Source of the DNA: Aphodoplasma sp045541115
Lineage (GTDB): Bacteria; Bacillota; Clostridia; UBA1381; UMGS1253
Assembly: GCA_045541115.1 (NCBI GenBank)
Contig: JAZQIM010000020.1
Span: 62,001-126,000 of the forward strand
Direction of reading: 5' to 3'
Length of the DNA: 64,000 bases
Position numbers and translations under genes: made by a program. Below are positions 7,086 to 15,568 of the stretch, piece after piece. The notes under the pieces are model-generated. The model was not told the DNA's origin. It worked only from the letters and a program-made list of their open reading frames with translations, and searched no databases. Within the stretch, counting starts at the first letter, position 1. Each line of letters starts with the position of its first letter.

Positions 7086-7290
7086 TGACTGCCTATGACT
7101 GCCCAAGGGCAATGACTGCCGGAGGCGTGTTGGGAGGATTAATTATAAATTTTGCGACAACGTAAATCTCTCTTTGTCGCAAAATTATTTTATTAAAGTG
7201 CGAAAAAGCCTTATATAATGCAGATTTCGAGTATTCAAAACAGGTGCACTTTTTATAAATGAAAAATCACTCATTTTTACCCCTGTTTTT
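7086..7290 (+). ncRNA. tandem structured unit B (candidate noncoding RNA or cis-element)
   Basis: A second copy of the plan of unit A. Three TGACTGCC repeats lie at 7086, 7096 and 7113. The hairpin at 7150-7184 is TTTTGCGACA / TGTCGCAAAA with the same loop core CGTAAA..CTCTCTT. The box AAAAGCCTTATATAATGC is at 7205-7221. A hairpin AAACAGG / CCTGTTT ends in a T run (7238-7290). Compared with unit A the stem bases differ but pairing is kept (GCGTTA/TAACGC against GCGACA/TGTCGC), while the loop and box are nearly constant. This is the pattern expected of a conserved structure rather than of a coding gene. Confidence 0.45.
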
Positions 7291-7334
7291 CGATAAAAAA
7301 TCCCTATAAAAATCATACAAATTTTCTCAAATTA

Positions 7335-7366
7335 TTGACAAACGCTATAACATTTGATATAATGTT
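7335..7366 (+). promoter_or_regulatory. promoter and operator of the HTH-ART gene
   Basis: Consensus TTGACA (7335-7340) and TATAAT (7358-7363) with a 17-bp spacer. A perfect inverted repeat AACATT / AATGTT (7349-7354 and 7361-7366) straddles the -10 box, and a second one, ACATTT / AAATGT (7350-7355, 7367-7372), overlaps it. These fit autorepression by the HTH domain of the downstream protein. Confidence 0.7.
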
Positions 7367-7398
7367 AAATGTAAACAATGTTATATTGAGGTGACATT

Positions 7399-8268
7399 AT
7401 GGAAATCATAATAAAACAGATAAGAAATCATTTGAATATGAGTCAGACAGAGTTTGCCGATTGGCTTGGTGTATCCTTTGCAACGGTTAATCGTTGGGAG
7501 AACGGTCACGCCGTTCCAAATAAGCTTGCACAAACAAAGCTTTATGAGGTATGCAGCGAAAAGAAGATTCCGGTTTATGAAATGATTTTAGATAAGATAA
7601 ATCAGGCTACTGATAATATCAATCTGGAGAAAAACAGAATTTTACTTTATCATGGTTCAAAGTCAGGTATTGTTGGAGGCATTGAACCCAAAAGCCGTAA
7701 GCAATGTGATTTCGGTATGGGCTTTTATATGGGTACTGATCCGAACCAGCCTCTTACTCTTATTTGTGATTATGAAGAATCAAGATTTTATATTGTTTCC
7801 ATTTGTGCAGAGACACTTAAAAGCCTTGAGGTTAATACTGATATTGACTGGGCGATGCTTGTAGCATATAACCGGGGCAAGATGGAAAAAATAAAAGATA
7901 CCGATTTATATAATAAATATCGTGATATGATGACAGACAAGGATTTAATCATCGGCAGTATTGCAAATGACAGAATGTTTTATGTTATAGATAACTTTTT
8001 CGTTGGAAATGTTACGGATGTTGCACTTGTAAACAGTCTTTCTGCTTTGCAGCTCGGCAGACAGTATGTAACAGTTTCTCAAAAGGGCTGCGATGCAGTT
8101 CGCATTGAAAAGGAAATTCCTCTTTCATACCTTGAAAGACTTGTTATGAAGGAAGTTGCAGATGAAAACAGAGCAAAGGGCATTTCTCTTGCAAACGATA
8201 TTTGCAAAAACTATCGTCGCGAAGGTAAATTCTTTGATGAAATCCTTGATGAAGCGAAAGGGGTATAA
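7399..8268 (+). CDS. HTH domain fused to a DUF3990-like ADP-ribosyltransferase-type domain
   Basis: A 289-residue fusion. Residues 1-60 form an XRE-like HTH (MSQTEFADWLGVSFATVNRW). Residues from about 80 on match what I remember as DUF3990, placed in the ADP-ribosyltransferase superfamily: LYHGSKSGI (83-91) and CDFGMGFYMGT (103-113), then conserved acidic and Tyr residues. The His of YHGS corresponds to the NAD-binding position of such folds. Toxin domains with this signature are usually paired with an antitoxin. Here the HTH is in the same chain, and the next gene starts 2 nt downstream, so a toxin-antitoxin or host-modification role is inferred. The start has GAGGTGAC upstream. NAD-dependent activity is not shown by sequence alone. 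Confidence 0.7.
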   Translation: MEIIIKQIRNHLNMSQTEFADWLGVSFATVNRWENGHAVPNKLAQTKLYEVCSEKKIPVYEMILDKINQATDNINLEKNRILLYHGSKSGIVGGIEPKSRKQCDFGMGFYMGTDPNQPLTLICDYEESRFYIVSICAETLKSLEVNTDIDWAMLVAYNRGKMEKIKDTDLYNKYRDMMTDKDLIIGSIANDRMFYVIDNFFVGNVTDVALVNSLSALQLGRQYVTVSQKGCDAVRIEKEIPLSYLERLVMKEVADENRAKGISLANDICKNYRREGKFFDEILDEAKGV

Positions 8269-8270
8269 GA

Positions 8271-8693
8271 ATGATTGATGAATTGCAATTAAAGCTTTGT
8301 GATATTCAGGGCAGGCTTTTTGAGCTGTCTGCAGAAAAAGGCTACGGCAGTGCAGCATTTATTAAAGCCTTTATGACATCTGAAATTGCCAAGGACTTGG
8401 ATTCAAAATATAATCGTATGCAGTGGGCAGGCGAGGAATATCTGCTTGATGAAATTGTATCAGCAAATCCTGATGTAGCATCATCGAATGGAGAAGTGTT
8501 TTCTGCCGACGTAATATACTGGATTGGCTACCTCTACCGCTACTGGCATTTCTATACCGGCGAGGATAGTGCAAAAATTTATAAGCAAGCCCCGGTTGAA
8601 ACTATGAAAAGAAATTATATGATGTTTCATACAATGGATCCTACGCTCGCTATTGAGGATTTGAAGGAAATATACGGACAAAATCAGGGGTAA
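8271..8693 (+). CDS. small partner of the HTH-ART gene, possible antitoxin
   Basis: A 140-residue acidic protein of unknown family, two bases downstream of the ART-like gene and surely co-transcribed with it. It is mostly helical and aromatic in its second half (VIYWIGYLYRYWHFYTGEDS, KRNYMMFHTMDPTLAIEDL). There is no signal peptide or membrane segment. I recall proteins ending in a similar FHTMDP-type motif beside DUF3990 genes, which suggests a stable pair. I infer that it neutralises or assists the upstream enzyme. Confidence 0.6.
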   Translation: MIDELQLKLCDIQGRLFELSAEKGYGSAAFIKAFMTSEIAKDLDSKYNRMQWAGEEYLLDEIVSANPDVASSNGEVFSADVIYWIGYLYRYWHFYTGEDSAKIYKQAPVETMKRNYMMFHTMDPTLAIEDLKEIYGQNQG

Positions 8694-8719
8694 ACTACAG
8701 CAAAATACGAGGTTATAGA

Positions 8720-9544
8720 ATGAAGAAAAAGATATTTTATAGTGTTATCGTTTTGTTATTTGCTATCTTCTTAATAGTAGGCGTACCGCTTATAATAAGT
8801 AACTGTTATTTAGAAAATGATGGTTATATAACTGTCTGGGGCGGAGATGATGTTCTTGGATACTATGGTTCTGTCTTAGGCTCAATCATAGCTGTAGCTA
8901 CCCTTACAATTACAATTATATTTACAAGGAAGCAAATCCAAAGAGAAAGTTACCTAACAAACGAAAATAATAAATGGTCTAAAATTGAAAGTGTTTTTGC
9001 AGATATTTTAGACGGTATAAACCCTATTCGTCCATTAAAAGAAACCATGGATAATGGTTTTACTGATCCTGCAAAAGCTACAAACATCCTTCAAAAATAC
9101 CAAATGAATTGTCAAATGGCAGTAGATCAATTGAACGCTAACCTTAATATAGTGGATTATCCAAAGGTAGAGAAACTTATCAACGAGATAACAAAGGCAT
9201 CTAATATATTTTTTAAAATAACTCAAACTCAGATAGATAATTACATAAAGTTGAGAGATTTACAACACAGAAGCGTTGCTGAAAGGATGCTAAACCTTGA
9301 AAAAGCTCGTCCAGGTTCCTTTTCAGAGCAAGAACTATCCGATAGTAAGAAAATGATTGAAAAAACTAATAATATTATATACACAGATATTGAAAATGAT
9401 TTGCGTACACTTACAGCTGAAGTAGTACGCGAATATGAAACTACATACAAAGAATTATTAAAGTGTAAAGGCGCAACATTTGAAACCATTAATTTAGAGG
9501 TACAACAGACCGCCGATAATATGTTGAAATTTAAAGTAAGATAA
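8720..9544 (+). CDS. membrane-anchored coiled-coil protein
   Basis: A 274-residue protein with two N-terminal membrane segments (about residues 5-27 and 48-68, the second in GYYGSVLGSIIAVATLTI). A long, mainly helical cytoplasmic region (about 70-270) with coiled-coil character follows. The YYGSVLGS turn before the second segment recurs in uncharacterised membrane proteins of phage-like and defence loci. GAGG precedes the ATG. It sits 26 bp after the ART partner and 13 bp before the methyltransferase, so all five genes from 7399 to 13714 may be one transcript. The function is unknown; a membrane effector of the defence locus is one possibility. Confidence 0.6.
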   Translation: MKKKIFYSVIVLLFAIFLIVGVPLIISNCYLENDGYITVWGGDDVLGYYGSVLGSIIAVATLTITIIFTRKQIQRESYLTNENNKWSKIESVFADILDGINPIRPLKETMDNGFTDPAKATNILQKYQMNCQMAVDQLNANLNIVDYPKVEKLINEITKASNIFFKITQTQIDNYIKLRDLQHRSVAERMLNLEKARPGSFSEQELSDSKKMIEKTNNIIYTDIENDLRTLTAEVVREYETTYKELLKCKGATFETINLEVQQTADNMLKFKVR

Positions 9545-9557
9545 CGGAGGGACAAGC

Positions 9558-11468
9558 ATGGCTAATATAGCAAAAATGAAAAGAGACAGAATGCTCGCTT
9601 TTCTTGAAGAATTAAAACTGCAGCATAATGATGATGAGTCAATTCGTGCTTTTAATGAAATAGAAAATCACATAAGGGATAAAAAGTATGGTCTTATTTG
9701 GGAAGACCATACCGAGCAAGTTGATGAAATGCTTGAGGAGAATATCCCTATATTCTGCGAAGATCCGGAACGTCGCTTGTGTAGTGATGAGAAGTTGCCG
9801 TGGAATTTTATTATTGAAGGAGATAACCTGCAAGCACTTTATCTTCTCGAAAAAACTCATCGTGGAAAGGTCGATTGTATTTACATAGATCCTCCGTATA
9901 ACTCTGGTGCACGCGATTGGAAATACAATAACGATTATGTGGACAGCAACGATGTGTATAGACACAGTAAATGGCTATCTATGATGAAAAACCGTTTGCA
10001 ACTTGCAAAACACTTGCTTAACCCTGAAGATTCAGTACTAATTTGTACTATTGATGAAAAAGAGTTTTTGAGGTTGGGATGTCTGCTTGAAGAATTATTT
10101 CCGCAAGCAAATATTCAAATGATTAGTAGTGTCATAAATCGTGCAGGCACTGGTAGAAAATACGAATTCTCCCGTACAGATGAATATTTATTTTTTGTTA
10201 GAATTGGAAATGCAACAATAGCGACGGATAAACTACAAGGAGAAAATACACCTGTGGTATGGGATACATTGCGTCGTTCTGGACCATCTAATACTAGAAA
10301 TAAAACAAAAAAACAATTTTACCCTGTATTCGTTGAAAATTCCACAAAGAAAATACATTCTATTGGAGAACCATTGCCACTTGAAGTGAGCGTGGATGAT
10401 GTGGTTGCTCCAGAAGGATGTACAGCTGTATTTCCTATACGAGATAACGGAATAGAGATGATGTGGGGTTGTGTGGGTGAGGAATTCCTAAATAGGCTTC
10501 AACATGGATATATCCGTGTTGGAAAATATACTCCCAACAAACCTCAAAAGTATGTGATAAGTTATTTGACTAGTGGCATAATTTCGGATATAAACACGGG
10601 GAAAGCTTTTGTAGAAAGTTATGCAGAAGATGGGAGTGTTAATGCGTTTTATTATGGGAACAAAGATATTCCTCCAACAACAAATTGGAACAGACCGTTG
10701 CATGATGCACAATGGTACGGTTCTAATCTGATAAAACCTATTTTGGGACCCAATCGATTCTCATATCCAAAATCATTATATGCAGTAAAGGATTGTTTGT
10801 ATTATGCGACAGTTAAAAAGGACGCAGCTTTAATTGTTGATTTTTTTGCTGGTTCAGGAACAACCATGCATGCTGTTAATTTGTTAAATAAAGAGTATGG
10901 TGGAAATCGAAGATGTATAATGGTTACAAACAATGAGGTATCTGAAGCTGAAGCGAAATCATTGAGTGAACAAGGATATAAAAAAGGCGATTCAGAATGG
11001 GAAAAATTAGGTATCGCTAAATATGTTACTTGGCCACGTACAGTTTGCAGTATAAATGGTGTCGATATAAATGGGAACGCTCTTAACGGCGAGTATATTA
11101 CAAATAGTGATAAGGAAATTCCTATGGCGGAGGGGTTTAAGACTAATGTTAAATATTTGAAGTGTGATTGGACGCCAAGAAAGCCTGAAGACTATCTGCT
11201 CAGCAATGTGTTGTGTTTACATATAAAAGAAATGATTGAATTGCAAAACGGATATGAAATAGACGGAATTAAAAATGTCCTTATTCTTACAAAAGATGAC
11301 TTTAATAAAGCAATTCTTAATGAGACCATATATAAGCAAATAGAAAATATATGGCTTAATCAGAATATGATATTAAATGCCGAAGAAATGAAATTACTTA
11401 CAGCAAAGGGATTCAAGTATATTCCCAGAGAGTTTTTCGGCAAAGAGTTACGGGAGGCGGCTGAATAA
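9558..11468 (+). CDS. mod: type III restriction-modification DNA methyltransferase (Mod)
   Basis: A 636-residue adenine-N6 DNA methyltransferase. The catalytic motif IV DPPYNS (111-116) precedes the AdoMet-binding motif I DFFAGSGTT (about 429-437), the beta-class order typical of type III Mod subunits. The variable central region (about 190-400) is the presumed target-recognition domain. Mod recognises the asymmetric site and, together with Res, forms the restriction complex. GGAGG lies just upstream of the ATG. The stop codon overlaps the Res start (TAATG), which indicates translational coupling. The recognition sequence cannot be read from the protein. Confidence 0.92.
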   Translation: MANIAKMKRDRMLAFLEELKLQHNDDESIRAFNEIENHIRDKKYGLIWEDHTEQVDEMLEENIPIFCEDPERRLCSDEKLPWNFIIEGDNLQALYLLEKTHRGKVDCIYIDPPYNSGARDWKYNNDYVDSNDVYRHSKWLSMMKNRLQLAKHLLNPEDSVLICTIDEKEFLRLGCLLEELFPQANIQMISSVINRAGTGRKYEFSRTDEYLFFVRIGNATIATDKLQGENTPVVWDTLRRSGPSNTRNKTKKQFYPVFVENSTKKIHSIGEPLPLEVSVDDVVAPEGCTAVFPIRDNGIEMMWGCVGEEFLNRLQHGYIRVGKYTPNKPQKYVISYLTSGIISDINTGKAFVESYAEDGSVNAFYYGNKDIPPTTNWNRPLHDAQWYGSNLIKPILGPNRFSYPKSLYAVKDCLYYATVKKDAALIVDFFAGSGTTMHAVNLLNKEYGGNRRCIMVTNNEVSEAEAKSLSEQGYKKGDSEWEKLGIAKYVTWPRTVCSINGVDINGNALNGEYITNSDKEIPMAEGFKTNVKYLKCDWTPRKPEDYLLSNVLCLHIKEMIELQNGYEIDGIKNVLILTKDDFNKAILNETIYKQIENIWLNQNMILNAEEMKLLTAKGFKYIPREFFGKELREAAE

Positions 11469-13714
11469 TGTTTAATGGAAAATTAAAGACATTTCAAATA
11501 AAACACGAAGAGAATTTATTACATAAATGTGCCGACCATGAAGAAATTGTCCTTTCTGCTCCGACAGGAGCAGGAAAAACCGTTATGGTTTGCAAATTTA
11601 TAGATGACTATTTAGATGAAAATCCTGATACAGTATTTTTGTGGCTCTGCCCCGGAGCCGGCGGTCTTCACAAACAGTCTGAAGATAGTTTTAAAGAGTT
11701 TACATCAGGTATTCCTTATGGTGATGTATATTCTTTTATCACCGAACCTGATCCGAGAGGACAAGTGTTTTTTATAAACTGGGACAAGATTAATAAAAAG
11801 TCAAATGTAGTATTGCGTGAGGGTGAGCACAGAGACCTTATGGCAAAAGTTTTAAATTGCCATAATAACGACATTGACATTTTTATGATTATTGATGAAG
11901 AACATAAATACAAGGAAACGGCTAATGAGTATATCGGAAATATTCAACCTGTTCATGTGTTGCGTATTTCGGCAACTCCTATAAGCAAAGGCGACCACAA
12001 CGAAATAATAGAAGACGGTGAAGTTATTGGGGCTGGCTTAATTGCTACAGGTATTTCTGTTAATGAGGGCGTTTCAAAAGCTATTGAAGAAAACAACAAA
12101 TTAGACGATGATATATTGCTGATAGATTTAGCAGATCAGAAACGTAAAGAAATACAAGCAGAGTATGACCGCAGAGGGTTAAAAATAAGACCTCTTGTTT
12201 TAATACAATTCCCCAATGGTTCGGATGAATGGATTACTCGTGTAAAACGTGCACTTAATGATTTAGGGTATTCTGAAAATTCCGGTTTGGTGGCATCTTG
12301 GTTTAGTGGAGACCATCCTGACAATCCTGAAGAAATTAAAAAGCTGGATGGTGAATATTCATTTTTGTTGTTTAAGCAGGCCATTGCAACGGGATGGGAC
12401 TGCCCTCGTGCAAAAATTCTTGTCAAGCTGCGCGAAGGTGGAACAGAACGGTTTAATATACAGACGGTTGGCAGAATTCGTAGAATGCCGGAGCGCAAGC
12501 ATTATGAATGCGACTTGATTGATAATTGCTATCTTTACACATTAGACAGTGAGTTTAGCGAAGGCTTAACAAGTAGTATTGGAGATTCTTTCTATACATA
12601 TCAGTATAAGAGAAAGGCTAATGCTCCTTCTATTATCCTTGAAAAGGAAGCACTTAACGGCAGCGACCGATTTGCGGTAAATCCTCAAGCCGTAGTCGAT
12701 GTGGTTAGAAAACGAATGCTTGAAGAATGCGATGTGGATAAATATGGTATGCTCGACAAGGCAGAAATGACTAAAACCAAAGGATATGTTTTTGGAACTA
12801 TGCTGAAAACAGAAGCTATTGAAGGTGTTGCGAGAACAACACACGATATGCTTAAACTTAATAACATATTCAGCGGTGAGCATCAGATTAACAACCATGA
12901 TGATGGTTTTATTATCAGGGATGCAAAAAGACGAATCGCAAGGGCGATTAACATTGATGAAAATATATCTAATAATGCACTTAGAGTATTGTTTGGCCCT
13001 ATGGATATGCAAATGTCGCTTTTATCGGCAGAGGAAAAAGAATTCGAACGCAAGAACAAATTACTTGATGTGCTTAATCTCAGAGAATATAATGCGTTTC
13101 TTGTAAATAACAGAGATCGCTTGGTAGAAGTATTTTCAAAAATTGACCAGACTGACTTTGCAGAGATTGAGGAAACTGATATTATAACTTCGGATTGGGG
13201 GATTCCTCCATATCAGTATTACAAGCAGCATAAAAAGATTGAGAGCACAAAAATTCTTGATAAAAACGTGTTTGAAAATTACGGCAATAACATTCTTATA
13301 CAACCAAACAGAACTTGTACAGAAATCGCTTTTGAAGAATGGTGCGAAGATAATGCAAAGTGGTGCTATAAAAATGGCGATAAGGGCGATGAATACTTCA
13401 GCATTGTTTACAGAAGAGGTTTTAGACGTGCACACTTCTACCCCGACTATATCATTCAGCTTGATAACAACGATGTTTGGATTATTGAAGCAAAAGGCGG
13501 TATGACTACCGATGGCAATTCCAACAATGTAGATAGCTATGCTGCCAGAAAATTTGATGCATTAAAAGAATATGGAAACAAACATCCAGAGGTTAAGTGG
13601 GGATTTGTACGAGCTGTGGGAACACAAATCTATATGTCAAACACAGTTTGGTGTGAGGATGTTACAAACAAAGATGTTTGGAAGCCTATTGAAGATTTTA
13701 TAAAAAATGTCTAA
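11468..13714 (+). CDS. res: type III restriction endonuclease subunit (Res), compact form
   Basis: A 748-residue helicase-nuclease. Superfamily 2 motifs are present: Walker A APTGAGKTV (31-39), DEEH (about 143-146), SATP, and motif VI QTVGRIRRMPE. A C-terminal PD-(D/E)XK nuclease domain has PDYII (about 658) and EAKGG (about 673). It cuts unmethylated DNA after ATP-dependent communication between two sites, using Mod for recognition. Classical EcoP1I/EcoP15I Res subunits are about 970 residues, so this is a shortened version, though all key motifs look intact. It overlaps mod by one base. Confidence 0.92.
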   Translation: MFNGKLKTFQIKHEENLLHKCADHEEIVLSAPTGAGKTVMVCKFIDDYLDENPDTVFLWLCPGAGGLHKQSEDSFKEFTSGIPYGDVYSFITEPDPRGQVFFINWDKINKKSNVVLREGEHRDLMAKVLNCHNNDIDIFMIIDEEHKYKETANEYIGNIQPVHVLRISATPISKGDHNEIIEDGEVIGAGLIATGISVNEGVSKAIEENNKLDDDILLIDLADQKRKEIQAEYDRRGLKIRPLVLIQFPNGSDEWITRVKRALNDLGYSENSGLVASWFSGDHPDNPEEIKKLDGEYSFLLFKQAIATGWDCPRAKILVKLREGGTERFNIQTVGRIRRMPERKHYECDLIDNCYLYTLDSEFSEGLTSSIGDSFYTYQYKRKANAPSIILEKEALNGSDRFAVNPQAVVDVVRKRMLEECDVDKYGMLDKAEMTKTKGYVFGTMLKTEAIEGVARTTHDMLKLNNIFSGEHQINNHDDGFIIRDAKRRIARAINIDENISNNALRVLFGPMDMQMSLLSAEEKEFERKNKLLDVLNLREYNAFLVNNRDRLVEVFSKIDQTDFAEIEETDIITSDWGIPPYQYYKQHKKIESTKILDKNVFENYGNNILIQPNRTCTEIAFEEWCEDNAKWCYKNGDKGDEYFSIVYRRGFRRAHFYPDYIIQLDNNDVWIIEAKGGMTTDGNSNNVDSYAARKFDALKEYGNKHPEVKWGFVRAVGTQIYMSNTVWCEDVTNKDVWKPIEDFIKNV

Positions 13715-13771
13715 TAAATTCTTACACTATTTATAAATACCCACATACTTAGTTTAAAGGAGGTATCGACT

Positions 13772-14947
13772 ATGGGAACTAAAAATATAGCATACATTAA
13801 TAAAGAAATGTTGGTATGGGCTCGTAGTCAAACACCATTTGATGTTACCGAAAAAATAGAATTAGAATTCCCAACGATGTCAGCAAAAAAAGTTGATGAT
13901 TGGGAAAGTGGAATAGATTTTCCTTCGGTAACCGAGGCAAAATGACTTGCAAGTATCTATAAAGTTCCTTTTGCTTGTTTTTATTTGTCTGATATACCTG
14001 AAAAAAAGACAAAAAAATACACAGATCGTAGAACTCAGGCGGGAACTTATTATAACGATATAACTTATCATTTGTGGTGCGAAATGGGGAGATTAGAAGC
14101 AAATCGCGAAAATCTGTTAGAGTTTATAGAAGATTTAAATTCTATAAGAAAAATACCTGCAACTGCAAATGATAATATAGAGGAAATTGCACTTTTGATT
14201 CGAGACTTTCTGGAATTAAAAACACCATTACGAACCAAAGGCGCTTACGGGAATAATCCATTTAATTACTATAGGGATATTATAGAGCGAAAAGATATTA
14301 TGGTATCGCAATTATCTGGGATTTCTTTAAATGAGGCAAAGGGATTGTCATTATACTATGATATATTTCCCATTATCGGAATAAACAACAAGGATTTTGA
14401 TAACTCTAAAGTATTTTCTCTTTTTCATGAATTAGCACATATTTTTAGACGTTCTTCATCTCTCTGCCTAATAGATTTTGACGAACGTAATGATTCAGAA
14501 GAAAAAATATGTGATAAAATTGCTGCCGAAGTGTTAATGCCCAAGGAATCATTTAAAAACATTGCTATTGAATACATAAGAAAATTTACACCATTGGATT
14601 CAGCATGCTTGCAGCGTATAGGTGGTAGATTTGGAGTAAGTTCGTTTGCAGTTCTAATTCGTTTAAAAGATTTGGATATTATATCTAATAACAAATTTTT
14701 TGAGTTGTATGAAACAATAACTAACGAATTTGAGGAAAACCGTAAAAAAATCGAAATATCTAGAAAAGGAAAAAATGTTCCAGTACAATTCCATATTAAG
14801 TATTTAAGCCAAACCGGATATTTACTTCCGCGTACCGTATTTACATCGTATGCTACAGGAAATATTACGTTAGGAGAAATGTGCAAAGCATTAAATATTA
14901 ACAGCAAGCACATAGGCAATATAGAACAGGCGGTGATGTACAAATGA
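13772..14947 (+). pseudogene. XRE/ImmA-IrrE antitoxin interrupted by an in-frame TGA
   Basis: A good AAAGGAGG precedes the ATG at 13772, and the frame encodes an XRE-like N-terminus ending PSVTEAK. A TGA follows at 13943-13945, then LASIYKVPFACFYLSDIPEK continues the family without any frame change. The rest is an ImmA/IrrE metallopeptidase-like domain with HELAH (14426-14440). The intact product would be 391 residues. At this site relatives normally carry a basic residue, so one point mutation (for example CGA to TGA) explains it. TGA is an ordinary stop elsewhere in this window. The C-terminal domain could still be made from an internal start such as TTG 13985, but no ribosome binding site is visible there. 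Confidence 0.85.
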
Positions 14948-15408
14948 AACAAGTTTATGTTATTGATGCCTGTGCGCTCATTGATGCAGCCAAAAATTAC
15001 AATATGTCAAAAAACACATTCTCATCTATTTGGGACAAGCTTAACGAAATGATAGAAACCGGTGAATTGATTTCAAGTACAGAAATATTTGACGAATTAA
15101 AGGACGATGATTTGAAAAAGTGGGCTAATTTATATAAAAAGGCTTTTCTGCCATTAAGTCCTGCAATTCAAAACAAGGCTAAAGAAGTTTTAAAGGATTA
15201 TCCCAATTTAATAAAAATTCGAAGCACTTCAAATTCAAACGGAGATCCTTTTCTTATAGCTACAGCATTAGTTAATAATGGATGTATCGTAACCAACGAA
15301 AAACCAGGCGATGAAAAACAAAAGGATTATCATATTCCTAATGTTTGTGTTGGGATGAATATACCATATATGAACTTGAGGACATTTCTTGATACAATAC
15401 TTGACTAA
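14944..15408 (+). CDS. PIN-domain toxin (DUF4411-like ribonuclease)
   Basis: A 154-residue PIN-fold protein. Acidic active-site residues are visible: Asp8 in YVIDACALID, Glu47/Glu51 in SSTEIFDELK, Asp101 in NGDPFLIATAL, and TNE (117-119) near the end. PIN toxins are Mg-dependent ribonucleases, and the DUF4411 type is habitually encoded next to an XRE-ImmA/IrrE gene. Here the ATG overlaps the TGA of that gene (ATGA). Because the partner carries a nonsense mutation while this gene looks intact, the toxin is either weakly translated, neutralised by the surviving C-terminal part, or inactive for reasons not visible. It ends at a strong terminator. Confidence 0.85.
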   Translation: MKQVYVIDACALIDAAKNYNMSKNTFSSIWDKLNEMIETGELISSTEIFDELKDDDLKKWANLYKKAFLPLSPAIQNKAKEVLKDYPNLIKIRSTSNSNGDPFLIATALVNNGCIVTNEKPGDEKQKDYHIPNVCVGMNIPYMNLRTFLDTILD

Positions 15409-15413
15409 CTTAC

Positions 15414-15442
15414 AAAGCAGCAGATTTCGGTCTGCTGCTTTT
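15414..15442 (+). terminator. intrinsic terminator after the PIN gene
   Basis: An 11-bp perfect stem AAAGCAGCAGA / TCTGCTGCTTT with loop TTTCGG and a T run. Confidence 0.85.
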
Positions 15443-15568
15443 GCTATGCTAATTCGTAGAAAATATTGCATACTTTTTTCTACGGAACTTTTTGAACACT
15501 GATTTTAACTGTTGTATGCATAAAGTTGCCTCAAGCAAATTTGCATTGTGGCAATTTTATATAAATTA

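Noticed and set aside
6820..7290. Type III toxin-antitoxin RNA repeats (ToxI-like)
   Set aside because: Such antitoxins have many direct repeats of about 30-40 nt before a ToxN-type endoribonuclease; here there are two 205-211 nt units and the next gene has an HTH-ART architecture.
6820..7290. CRISPR array
   Set aside because: TGACTGCC is far too short, spacing is 10-17 nt, and no cas gene exists in the window.
13943..13945. In-frame TGA as selenocysteine or a reassigned codon
   Set aside because: TGA ends rarA, rpoA and other core genes, the affected position is not catalytic, and no selenocysteine insertion hairpin is visible just downstream; a nonsense mutation is simpler.
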